Origin: Candidatus Binatia bacterium
Lineage (GTDB): Bacteria > Desulfobacterota > Binatia > UBA9968 > JAJDTQ01
Assembly (NCBI GenBank): GCA_951813575.1
Contig: OX638375.1
Span: 1,341,001-1,405,000, forward strand
Reading direction: 5' to 3'
Length of the DNA stretch: 64,000 nucleotides
How positions within the stretch are numbered: the stretch's first letter is position 1; every line of letters begins with the position of its first letter. The notes below the pieces were generated by a model. The model had not been told where the DNA came from and did no database searches. It saw only the letters and a list, made by a program, of their open reading frames with translations. Shown here piece by piece: positions 34,264-42,158 of the stretch. A program made the translations under genes and the position numbers.

Positions 34264-35544
34264 GTGAATCTGACACTGGCGTACCACCCGGTGGAAGCCC
34301 TTCGTTTCGACGCATCCACCCGGCTCGACGGCACCACCCTCGATATCGACGTGGATGATCTTCGCGGGCTGCTGCTCGAAGACGAGGCCTTCGAGGACAT
34401 CGCTTTCGAGTTCGTCGCACCCGATGAGGACTGCCGGGCCGGGCCGGTGTTCGACATCATCGAGCCCCGGGCCAAGGCGGCCAGCTCCAGCCCCGACTTC
34501 CCGGGCATCCTGGGGCCTCCGTTGACAGCCGGCATGGGCACCACCCACGTGCTGTCGGGCATGGCCGTCACGGTCCTCGACGAGCACGCCGCCGGGGGAT
34601 CGCGGGGCTCCATCGGCCGCGTCCTGGAGATGACCGGGCCGGCCGCGGAGGGTTCGTGCTACTCGAAGCTGCACCACTTGGTGGTCATCCCCCGCATGGC
34701 CCCGGGCAGGGACGGACCGGCGGCCCAGCGGGCGAAGCGGGTGGCCGGCCTCAAGGCCGCCGTCCATCTGGCTCGGGCCGTCGCTTCCGACGCACCCGGG
34801 GAAAGCCGTACTTTCGAGCCCGTCGATCCCGGGCCGCCGGGGCGTCCGGGTCTGCCCCGGGTGGCCTACGTGGGGCAGATCTTCTCCCGCCAGCGGCGGG
34901 CGGAGCTGGACGAGCCGGTGCTCTACGGCCACAACACCACCGGCATGCTGCCGGTGCTGCTGCACCCGGACGAGTGGCTGGACGGCGGTGTGGTGACCTC
35001 CTACTACACCTCTATGGGCGGCGCGGAGACCTACCTCTACCAGAACCATCCCATCATCACCGAGCTTTACCGGAGGCACCACGCCGGCGAGCTGAACTTC
35101 GTGGGCACGGTGGCCAGCATCGCCGGCTCGGACAACACCGACCGGGACCGGAACTGCCACGCCGCCGCCGCCCTGGTGCAATGGGCGCTGAAGGCCGACG
35201 CGGCGGTGCTCACTAAGTACGGCGGGGGCGTGCCCCACGCCGACCTGGCCGAGACCGCGCGCTTGCTGGAGACGGCCGGCATCCGTACCTCCGTCATGGT
35301 CTCGGACGTGTCGCGGGACCGCCGGGTGGAGTCCGCCCTGCTGTTCAACTTCCCCGAGCTGAACGCCATCGTCTACGGCGGCGGCAACGACACCCGGTGG
35401 CAGGTTCCGCCGGCCGGACGGGTGATCGCGGCGACGCCGGCGGTGGGCGAGCTGTTGGCGGGAGTCCGGGAGCTGGGCGCCATGAACGTGGCGGGCGTCA
35501 CCAACCAGCAAGGCGCGTCGCGGCTGCGGGCCGTAGTTTACTAG
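34264..35544 (+). CDS. Glycine/sarcosine/betaine reductase component B subunit, GrdE-like
   Basis: 426 residues, the usual length of the GrdE/GrdG/GrdI proprotein. Family blocks include RAKAASSSPDFPGILGPP, KLHHLVVIPRM, LYGHNTTGMLPVLLHPDEW and FVGTVASIAGSDNTDRDR. Known homologues are cleaved at an internal Cys to make a pyruvoyl group that binds the amine substrate. Only three cysteines exist here (about 57, 132, 298), none near the roughly 240 position of the known cleavage site, so processing is doubtful. The start is GTG 34264 after GAGGTGA. Thirteen bases separate it from the selenoprotein gene. Confidence 0.82.
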   Translation: MNLTLAYHPVEALRFDASTRLDGTTLDIDVDDLRGLLLEDEAFEDIAFEFVAPDEDCRAGPVFDIIEPRAKAASSSPDFPGILGPPLTAGMGTTHVLSGMAVTVLDEHAAGGSRGSIGRVLEMTGPAAEGSCYSKLHHLVVIPRMAPGRDGPAAQRAKRVAGLKAAVHLARAVASDAPGESRTFEPVDPGPPGRPGLPRVAYVGQIFSRQRRAELDEPVLYGHNTTGMLPVLLHPDEWLDGGVVTSYYTSMGGAETYLYQNHPIITELYRRHHAGELNFVGTVASIAGSDNTDRDRNCHAAAALVQWALKADAAVLTKYGGGVPHADLAETARLLETAGIRTSVMVSDVSRDRRVESALLFNFPELNAIVYGGGNDTRWQVPPAGRVIAATPAVGELLAGVRELGAMNVAGVTNQQGASRLRAVVY

Positions 35545-35557
35545 GGAGGCTGTAACC

Positions 35558-36847
35558 ATGAGGATCGTTCACTACCTGAACCAGTTTTTCGGGGGCATCG
35601 GCGGCGAGGAGCAGGCCGGCAGTCCGCTCCAGGAAGTCGAAGGCGCCGTCGGGCCCGGCCGCCTGCTGGAGCAGACCTTCGGCGAAGGGGCTGCCGTCGT
35701 CAAGACCCTGGTCTGCGGCGACAACCACGCTGTCGAGCACCAGGAGGAGCTGACGGCCGCGGTCCTCGAACATGTTCGGGGCGCGGAGGCGGACCTGTTC
35801 GTGGCAGGGCCCTGCTTCGACGCCGGCCGCTACGGCATGGCCGCCGGCGCCTTGTGCAGCGCGGTGCAGACGGAGCTCGGCATACCGGCCGTCACCGCCA
35901 TGCACGAGGAGAATCCGGGAGTGGACCTCCACCGGGAGGGCCTCTACATCGTCAACTCCGGAAAGAATGCGGCGAGGATGAAGGAGGTCGTGGGGCGCAT
36001 GGCCGGGTTGGCCAGGAAGCTGGCGGCGGGAGAGGCCGTCGGCCTCCCCGAAGAAGAGGGCTACCTGACCCGGGGGCTGATCCGGGATCGGTTCGTCGGC
36101 AAGTCCTCGGCCGAGCGGCTGGTGGACATGGTCCTGGCCAAGGTCCAGGAGCAGCCGTTCGACACCGAGATGCCCGTCACTTCGTTCCAGCCCGTGGCCA
36201 AGCCCAGGGGCGTGGACGACATCTCCAAGGCCAAGGTCATGCTCATCACCGACGGCGGCCTCGTGCCCAAGGGCAATCCCGACAACATCGAAGGCATGGC
36301 CGCCACCCGCTGGGGCGCCTACGACATCTCCGGCGACGACGACCTGGCGGGCGAGGACTACGAGATCTCCCACGGTGGCTACGACCCGCGCTTCGTGCAG
36401 GCCGACCCGGACCGGCTGGTGCCTCTCGACGCCCTGAGGCAACTGGAGAAAGAGGGCGCCGTGGGCGAGATCCACGGAGAGTTCCTGTCCACCTCCGGCC
36501 TTTCCAACCCCCTTTCCAACACGCGACGGCTGGGCCGGGAGATGGCCGAGAAAGTCAAACGCGAGGGGGTCGACGCGGTCATCCTCACCTCCACGTGAGG
36601 CACCAGCACTCGCAGCGGCGCTGCGATCACCACCGAGCTCGAGAAAGCCGGCGTCCCGGTCGTGCAACTGACCTCCGCCCTGCCCATCGCCAAGATGGTG
36701 GGCTCCAACCGTGTCGTGTTGGGAACCGGCATCGTCCACGTGGCCGGAGACGCGAACCTGCCGCCCGACGAGGAGAAGGCGCTCCGGCGCAAGCTCGTGG
36801 AGGAGGCGCTGGATTCGCTGAGGGCGGAAGAAGGGGGTGCCGGGTAG
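35558..36847 (+). CDS. Glycine/sarcosine/betaine reductase component B selenoprotein (GrdB/GrdF-like), UGA read as selenocysteine
   Basis: The frame runs 346 codons to TGA at 36596-36598, then continues open for 82 codons to TAG at 36845-36847. The junction reads ILTST-U-GTSTRSGAA, matching the GrdB-family motif TSTUGTCTRCGA, and the downstream part (GVPVVQLTSALPIAKMVGSN) is the expected C-terminus. So this is one 429-residue selenoprotein with Sec about 347, not a truncated gene. In the family Sec takes the substrate alkyl group for reductive cleavage of C-N bonds. Two motif cysteines are Ser here. The N-terminal CGDNHAVEHQEE matches the family's GDNYF region. GGGAGG precedes the ATG. A standard gene caller stops at 36598. 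Confidence 0.85.
36610..36626 (+). promoter_or_regulatory. Putative bacterial SECIS hairpin
   Basis: TCGCAGC (36610-36616), loop GGC, GCTGCGA (36620-36626) forms a perfect 7-bp stem. The loop lies 19-21 nt after the UGA, inside the distance usual for bacterial SECIS elements, and begins with G residues, the feature bound by SelB. It is inside the coding sequence, as bacterial SECIS elements are. The fold and distance are seen; SelB binding is inference. Confidence 0.6.
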
Positions 36848-37003
36848 ACGCCCGGCGGGTATAAGGAAACGCTAAACGCTTCAGACCTCTTGCGTGGCCA
36901 TGACGCCGTATCGTTACCTTGTGGTTGTTTCGTTACACTGTTCGCTGAGCGTGTGAAGCCGTTCGACCGCCCGACGGTTCGACGCCTATGCCGACGTAGC
37001 CGT

Positions 37004-37030
37004 CGGGGGCCCACTGGCGGTGGGCGCCCG
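37004..37030. other. Hairpin in the 36848-37091 intergenic region
   Basis: GCCCAC (37009-37014) and GTGGGC (37020-37025) pair around a 5-nt loop, and CGGG/CCCG continue the stem after one mismatch. The 244-bp gap between the selenoprotein and the ATPase gene holds no convincing gene. The hairpin could end selenoprotein transcription or belong to the leader of the cassette that follows; there is no T-run. Confidence 0.35.
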
Positions 37031-37091
37031 TAGCGAGCCGGTGTGAAGGGCTACCAAGGCCGGGACTCGCTCGAAGGAAGGAATGCGACCG

Positions 37092-38456
37092 ATGTTGAAC
37101 CATCTTGAGGTTACCAACTTCAAGGCATGGCGCAAACTGGAAATGCAATTCGGTAAAGTGACCGGCCTTTTCGGCACAAACAGTTCCGGTAAGAGCAGCG
37201 TGCTGCAGTTCCTACTGCTGCTGAAGCAGACGAAGAATGCCACGGATCGGGGTCTCGTCCTGGACTTCGGCGGACCAAAAGAGCTTGTAAATCTGGGGAC
37301 CTACCAAGCCATTGTACATCGAGGCGACCAGAAAGCGGACATTGACTGGACGCTGGACTGGGAGCTCCCAAACCCTCTCAAGGTCTACGACCCGAGTGGA
37401 CGTCGCAAGGACGTCCTCTTCACGGGAAGCAGTCTGCAAGAGAGCTCTCGGGTAGGATTGAAGGGTTCACATCTGTCGGCGCGACATGTGAAATACAGAT
37501 TTACCGACTCCGTTTTTTCAATCGAGCCAAAGACGGAGAACTCCAGTGAGTTCGAGCTCAGGTCAGAGGGTCCCCAATCGCTGAAATTCATTCGGAATCC
37601 AGGACGAGGCTGGGCATTGCCCGGACCCGTCAAAACCCATCTTTTCCCCGACCAAGCTCGCACCTACTACCAAAACACCAGCTTCCTGAGCGACTTCGAA
37701 GCCGAGTACGAAACTCTGATGGACAGGATATTCTATCTTGGCCCTCTCCGAGAGCATCCGCAGCGCGAGTACCGCTGGTCGGGGGCCAGCCCCGCTGACG
37801 TGGGACCAAGCGGAGAACACACCGTCGATGCCATCTTGGCAGCTACCGCGCAAGACGAAATGCGGAACTTGGCGCCGCGCAAGCGATATATGAAATTTCA
37901 GGAAATGATCGCCCATTGGTTAAGCCAACTGGGCATGATTCATTCGTTCCAGATCAAGGAAATCGGATCTGGGACAAACCTCTACCAAGCCTGCGTCCAA
38001 ACTGATCAAAACAGCCCCGAGACGATGTTGACGGACGTCGGTTTTGGCGTCTCCCAAGTGCTGCCGGTCCTGGTGCTCCTCTACTATGTGCCGGAGGGCT
38101 CCATCGTACTGATGGAACAACCCGAGATTCACCTGCATCCATCCGTCCAAAGCGAATTGGCGGACGTGATGCTCGCTGTCGCCCAGCACCGCCAAATACA
38201 GATCGTCGTGGAAAGCCACAGTGAGCATTTGCTGCGACGCTTTCAGCGACGGGCGGCTGAAGAACGCGTGTCGTCGTCGGATTTGAAGCTCTATTTCGTT
38301 CGAACAAGCTATGGTGTAGCCCAATTGGAAGACCTTGAGCTCAATGAGTGGGGCGAGATCGAGAACTGGCCGGAAAAATTCTTTGGAGATGAAATGGGCG
38401 AGATCGCCACGATCAGCAAGTCGTCCCTGGAACGACGGATCAAGGCCTCGCGATGA
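37092..38456 (+). CDS. ABC-type AAA ATPase (OLD/RecF-like, DUF3696-type)
   Basis: 454 residues. It starts with LNHLEVTNFKAWRKLEMQFG and Walker A GTNSSGKSS (about 28-36), an SMC/RecF-like N-terminus. The C-terminal half has DVGFGVSQVLPVLV (signature-like), Walker B SIVLMEQPEIHLHP and VESHSEHLLRR, typical of overcoming-lysogenization-type ATPases. No TOPRIM domain follows, so it needs a partner. Such ATPases gate nucleases in several phage-defence systems. I chose ATG 37092 because GGAAGGA sits 9 nt upstream; ATG 37083 lies on top of that site. It overlaps the PIN gene by 4 bp. Base composition is more A/T-rich than the core genes. Confidence 0.85.
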   Translation: MLNHLEVTNFKAWRKLEMQFGKVTGLFGTNSSGKSSVLQFLLLLKQTKNATDRGLVLDFGGPKELVNLGTYQAIVHRGDQKADIDWTLDWELPNPLKVYDPSGRRKDVLFTGSSLQESSRVGLKGSHLSARHVKYRFTDSVFSIEPKTENSSEFELRSEGPQSLKFIRNPGRGWALPGPVKTHLFPDQARTYYQNTSFLSDFEAEYETLMDRIFYLGPLREHPQREYRWSGASPADVGPSGEHTVDAILAATAQDEMRNLAPRKRYMKFQEMIAHWLSQLGMIHSFQIKEIGSGTNLYQACVQTDQNSPETMLTDVGFGVSQVLPVLVLLYYVPEGSIVLMEQPEIHLHPSVQSELADVMLAVAQHRQIQIVVESHSEHLLRRFQRRAAEERVSSSDLKLYFVRTSYGVAQLEDLELNEWGEIENWPEKFFGDEMGEIATISKSSLERRIKASR

Positions 38457-38941
38457 AGCCCTATGTCGTAGACACCAATGTTGCCATCGCGGCGAACGGA
38501 AGGAGCACACACGCAGACCTCCAATGCCAACTGGCGTGTGTAGAGAAACTGGAGGACGTTTGCGGTCAACAAGTTGTTGTAGTTGACGACGGCGGTCTCA
38601 TATTCGACGAATACAAAGGAAGCCTTAACTTTGCAGGTGCCCCGGGAGTGGGCGACAAGTTCTTCAAGCATGTTTTCGATCACGGGTACAACAAAACCCG
38701 CGTGCGTCGAGTTTTGATTACGCCGAGCAGCGATGATCGCCGGGGCTTCGAGGAACTGCCGGAAAACGATCTTGACAAATCCGACCGCAAGTTTCTTGCC
38801 ACGGCGCTGGTCGCGAGGGCCGCTATCCTCAACGCAACAGACAGCGACTGGAGTGAGCGGGAAGCGCTGACGAAGCACTTGCAGGTGACGGTACGACAGA
38901 TTTGTCCACAGCATGCTTCAAAACAGGCCGTTCCTAGATGA
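38453..38941 (+). CDS. PIN-like domain ribonuclease, partner of the upstream ATPase
   Basis: 162 residues. A PIN-type acidic set can be placed: Asp about 7 in YVVDTNVAI, Glu about 53 in IFDEYKGSL, Asp about 108/111 in NDLDKSDRKFLATAL and Asp about 130/132 in NATDSDWSE. The first (DTN) and third motifs are very characteristic. PIN nucleases cut RNA using Mg2+ or Mn2+ and commonly leave 5'-phosphate and 3'-OH ends. The start codon overlaps the ATPase stop (ATGA), so the two are translated together. There is no VapB-like antitoxin next to it, so the ATPase may be the control element. Confidence 0.75.
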   Translation: MKPYVVDTNVAIAANGRSTHADLQCQLACVEKLEDVCGQQVVVVDDGGLIFDEYKGSLNFAGAPGVGDKFFKHVFDHGYNKTRVRRVLITPSSDDRRGFEELPENDLDKSDRKFLATALVARAAILNATDSDWSEREALTKHLQVTVRQICPQHASKQAVPR

Positions 38942-39614
38942 TTGTGGTTTCAACGACAGGTCGCAGGTGCTCAAGTATCCGAAAACCCCCTACTGGCCGC
39001 AGTCACCAGCGCGGGCCGCGGGCGACGAAACCATAGCCGATCCAACTCGGTTCGCCGGTTCGCCGGTGGTCGTCACAGAAAAGCTCGACGGCGGCAACAC
39101 GCTCTTGCACATGGGCGAGGTGTACGGACGTAGCGTTTCCGCACCCTCGGTCGGCAAATGGATGGCCATGGTCAGAAAGCACCATGCGTGGAAGGTGTTG
39201 GAGCCGGACATCTTTCTCTACGGCGAAGACATCTACGGGGTACACAGCATAGAATACGAGCCCGTGCCGGAGAACGAGACATTCTATGCCTTCGCGCTTC
39301 GTTTCGCGGACGGGTCGTTCTCCTCGTTCCAGGCACTAGTGAAATACGCCCGGGAACACGAGATCCCGGTAGTTCCCGTGCTGTACGAGGGCGTGTTCCG
39401 GTCAGTGGAGGAGATCCAGGATTTGGTGAAGCATGCGCACATGGAACCATCCGCGCTTGGCGGTGCAAGAGAAGGCGTGGTCATACGGCTGGCACGGGAA
39501 TTTCCGGCCAGCGAATTCCACCTCAACGTCTGCAAAAGCGTTCGTGACGGCCATGTCCAGTCCGATGAACACTGGTCGAAGGGTTGGAGGGCCTGCCGCA
39601 TTGCGCAAGCGTAG
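38913..39614 (+). CDS. Rnl2-type ATP-dependent RNA ligase
   Basis: 233 residues with nucleotidyltransferase motifs in order: motif I TEKLDGGN (adenylated Lys about 57), motif III FLYGEDIYG, motif IV EGVVIR (about 187-192) and motif V CKSVR (Lys about 208). It lacks the extra domain of DNA ligases and fits small RNA_ligase-family (Rnl2-like) proteins that seal 3'-OH/5'-phosphate RNA ends. ATG 38913 overlaps the PIN gene by 29 nt. GTG 38967 (protein starting VLKYPKTPYWP) is an alternative closer to many homologues' N-termini; neither has a clear ribosome-binding site, suggesting coupled translation. Confidence 0.83.
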   Translation: MLQNRPFLDDCGFNDRSQVLKYPKTPYWPQSPARAAGDETIADPTRFAGSPVVVTEKLDGGNTLLHMGEVYGRSVSAPSVGKWMAMVRKHHAWKVLEPDIFLYGEDIYGVHSIEYEPVPENETFYAFALRFADGSFSSFQALVKYAREHEIPVVPVLYEGVFRSVEEIQDLVKHAHMEPSALGGAREGVVIRLAREFPASEFHLNVCKSVRDGHVQSDEHWSKGWRACRIAQA

Positions 39615-39681
39615 TCAGCGAGACCGCGGCGACGATCCATTAACGGACACGCTCCCACCGCCCTTCACGGCATAGTACGCA

Positions 39682-40842
39682 TTAGCCCCCGGCCGGCTCG
39701 AGGCGCGCGAGCACACCCGGTTGCTCGTCGCTCAGAAGGTAGACGTATCCGTCGGGGCCCACCCGGACATCGCGGATGCGGCCGATGACCCGCTCCAGAA
39801 TCCGCTCCTCGCGCACGACCCGCTCTCCGTCAAGCTCGAGCCGCGCGAGCAGGCGGAACGCGAGCGCGCCCACCAGCAGGTTGCCGCGCCAGCGAGGGAA
39901 CTTGTCTCCGTCATAGAAAGCCATGCCCGAGGGCGCGATGGACGGCGTCCACTGGTGCAGCGGCTGAGCCATGCCTTCCCTGTGGGTCCCTTCGCCGATG
40001 CGCGTACCGATACCGTAGTTCCTGCCGTAGGTGATCACCGGCCAGCCGTAGTTGACGCCGGCCCGGATGATGTTGATCTCGTCACCGCCCTGCGGGCCGT
40101 GCTCGTGGGTCCAGAGCTCGCCGGTCCGGGGATGGATGGCCGCACCCTGTATGTTGCGGTTGCCGAGCGTGTAGATTTCGGGCCTCGCGCCGGACACGGA
40201 CAGATAGGGGTTGTCCTTGGGCACGCCGCCATCCTCGGTGAGGCGGATAACGGAGCCCGCGTGGTCGCCCGGGTCCTGGGCGCGCGGCCGGTTGCCGCGG
40301 TCTCCCAGGGTGAGGAACACGTGCCCCTTGCCGTCGAACACCACCCGGCCGCCGAAGTGGCGGCCGCCAAACGACTTGGGCAAGGCCCGGAACAGAACCT
40401 GAACGTCGGTAAGGCGGTGGCCGTCGAGCCGGCCCCGGGCGAGCTCGGTGCCGTAGCCTCCGGTGCCTCTGCCGGCGTAGGCAAGATAGACGAGGCGGTT
40501 CTCCGCGAACCGGGGGTGCAACACGACGTCGTGCAGACCGCCCTGCCGTCGCTCCGCAACCGCGCCGGGAAGGCCCGAGATGGGAGTGGGATCGAGCGTA
40601 CCGTCGGCGCCGACGTAGCGGAGCCGGCCCGCCCGCTCGGTGACCAGTATCCTTCCATCCGGAAGGAAGGCCAGCGACCACGGGCGCTCGAGACCGCGGG
40701 TCAGAATGCGGACGCGTACCGCGTGTCGCTCGGTCTGTTCCACGGTGTCCGCAACCGCGAGTCCGGACCAGCCCAGGATAACAAGAACAGCGCCCGCCGA
40801 GAGACGGCGCAACGAACAAAATGCCTTTGTACAGATCATCAT
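39682..40842 (-). CDS. PQQ-dependent aldose sugar dehydrogenase family protein (YliI-like)
   Basis: 386 residues with a signal peptide (LSAGAVLVILGWSGLAVA). It has soluble glucose dehydrogenase B-propeller motifs: GLERPWSLAFLPDGRILVTE, GGLHDVVLHPRFAENRLVYL, THEHGPQGGDEINIIRAGVN YGW-type loop and PSIAPSGMAFYDG. The His/Arg/Gln pocket in this family binds pyrroloquinoline quinone and Ca2+, oxidising aldoses in the periplasm. Start uncertain between the adjacent ATGs 40842 and 40839. It is convergent with the RNA ligase gene. Confidence 0.88.
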   Translation of the reverse strand: MMICTKAFCSLRRLSAGAVLVILGWSGLAVADTVEQTERHAVRVRILTRGLERPWSLAFLPDGRILVTERAGRLRYVGADGTLDPTPISGLPGAVAERRQGGLHDVVLHPRFAENRLVYLAYAGRGTGGYGTELARGRLDGHRLTDVQVLFRALPKSFGGRHFGGRVVFDGKGHVFLTLGDRGNRPRAQDPGDHAGSVIRLTEDGGVPKDNPYLSVSGARPEIYTLGNRNIQGAAIHPRTGELWTHEHGPQGGDEINIIRAGVNYGWPVITYGRNYGIGTRIGEGTHREGMAQPLHQWTPSIAPSGMAFYDGDKFPRWRGNLLVGALAFRLLARLELDGERVVREERILERVIGRIRDVRVGPDGYVYLLSDEQPGVLARLEPAGG

Positions 40843-41002
40843 CTACGGGAACGTCGGTTAAGGATACGGCCTCTCTCTCATTAGACGGAGCGGGTTCCGT
40901 CCAGCTTCCGCATCACGGGAGGCAATGCCGACCATGCAGGACATCCCGGGACCTTTCCACGGCCGCCCTGTCACGAAGGCTGAAGCGTTGCTCGACCGAA
41001 CG

Positions 41003-41332
41003 TCACTTGGCCGGAAGAGAGCAGGCAAACTCCGCGGCCCGATCGACCCAGGTCTTCAGATCGTGCTCGGACTCGATGCCCGCGGGCTCCACGACGGCCC
41101 ATCCCCTCATGACCCGGCCGGTGATGTCGGCGGGCTTTGTGTGGGGTTGCGCAAGCGTCTCTTCGTGGTTCTTCCTGTCCAACCGAACGATCAACGAGTT
41201 TTTCCAGGTCCCGAGACACATATTGCCGTTGATCAGGAAGCAGACGCCGCCGAACATGTTCCGTTCCGAGAAGCCCGCTTGTTGCGAGAGTAGCGGACGT
41301 ATGCGTCCGACCAGCGTTTCGTCGTTTGCCAT
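41003..41332 (-). CDS. TfoX N-terminal domain protein
   Basis: 109 residues, the length of stand-alone TfoX_N proteins. Family features are RNMFGGVCFLINGNMCLGTWKN-type segment (about 30-50), LIVRLDRKN and the C-terminal MRGWAVVEP. In Haemophilus and Vibrio full-length TfoX/Sxy activates competence genes, but single-domain homologues are widespread and of uncertain role. ATG 41332 gives the family start; the frame upstream adds 13 unrelated residues. The 160-bp gap to the sugar dehydrogenase gene shows nothing notable. Confidence 0.8.
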   Translation of the reverse strand: MANDETLVGRIRPLLSQQAGFSERNMFGGVCFLINGNMCLGTWKNSLIVRLDRKNHEETLAQPHTKPADITGRVMRGWAVVEPAGIESEHDLKTWVDRAAEFACSLPAK

Positions 41333-41380
41333 TTCCGCGTCCGCGGTTCGCCGGACCGCCGCTCCGACCATCGGAGCTTG

Positions 41381-42124
41381 CTACGGCATCACCATCCCGC
41401 CGTTGACGTGCAGGGTGGCGCCGGTGACGTAGTCGCTTTCGTCGCCGGCGAGGAAGAAGATGCCGTCGGCGATCTCCTCGGGCATGGCGGCCCGTCCCAT
41501 GGGCAGAGTCCCTGACAGCGCGGCCCACTCGTCGGCGTCGTACTTGCCCCGCACCCGCTCGGTGCCGGTGAGTCCGGGGGCGATGGTGTTGACGCGGATG
41601 CCGTGGGGGGCCAGTTCGGTGGCCAGCGACTTGGAGAAGGCGATGATGGCGGCCTTGGAGGCGGCGTAGTGGGTACGCTCAGCGCCTCCGGTGATGCCGA
41701 AGTTGGAGGCGGTGTTGACGATGGTCCCCCGGCCCGCCTGCTTCATCGGCGCGATCACCGCCTGGGCGCACAGAAACGTGGTCTTGAGGTTCAGGTCGAG
41801 GCACTCCTTCCACTGGGCGGGGGTGACCTCGTGGATCGCGCCCTTGTGGAAAGTTCCCCCGGCGAGGTTCACCAGGACGTCGATGCGGCCGCGGGCGGAC
41901 AGGATGCTGTCGAACGCCGCGGTCACCTCCGCCTTGCGGGTCAGGTCGGCCCGGATGAACTGGCCCTCCACGGGTTCCGACCCCAGCAGGGACAGCGTCT
42001 CCGCCCCCGCCTCGGCGTCCCGGTCGAGGATGACGGGCGCATAGCCCTCTTCACTGAAACGCAGCACCGTGGCGCGGCCGATGCCGCTGGCGCCGCCGGT
42101 CACGACAACCACCTTGGAATCCAT
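41381..42124 (-). CDS. Short-chain dehydrogenase/reductase (FabG-like SDR)
   Basis: 247 residues with TGGASGIG (cofactor loop), NLAGG in place of NNAG, catalytic Ser in VNTASNFG and Tyr/Lys in HYAASKAA, and the FabG-type end YVTGATLHVNGGM. ATG 42124 has AAGGA upstream; the longer frame is a shadow. It lies 34 nt downstream of a second SDR gene on the same strand, and the two are 30-40% similar by eye, so they probably act in the same pathway. Substrate unknown. Confidence 0.88.
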   Translation of the reverse strand: MDSKVVVVTGGASGIGRATVLRFSEEGYAPVILDRDAEAGAETLSLLGSEPVEGQFIRADLTRKAEVTAAFDSILSARGRIDVLVNLAGGTFHKGAIHEVTPAQWKECLDLNLKTTFLCAQAVIAPMKQAGRGTIVNTASNFGITGGAERTHYAASKAAIIAFSKSLATELAPHGIRVNTIAPGLTGTERVRGKYDADEWAALSGTLPMGRAAMPEEIADGIFFLAGDESDYVTGATLHVNGGMVMP

Positions 42125-42158
42125 CACGAGTCCTTCATGCGCGCTCGGGTCGCGCGTG

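Noticed and set aside
36596..36598. Reading the TGA as a nonsense mutation in a decaying gene
   Set aside because: The frame stays open and family-like after it, the UGA sits at the known Sec position and a SECIS-like hairpin follows; no other damage is seen.
38453..38941. PIN gene as the toxin of a VapBC pair
   Set aside because: No antitoxin-like gene is adjacent; the gene is coupled to an ATPase and an RNA ligase instead.
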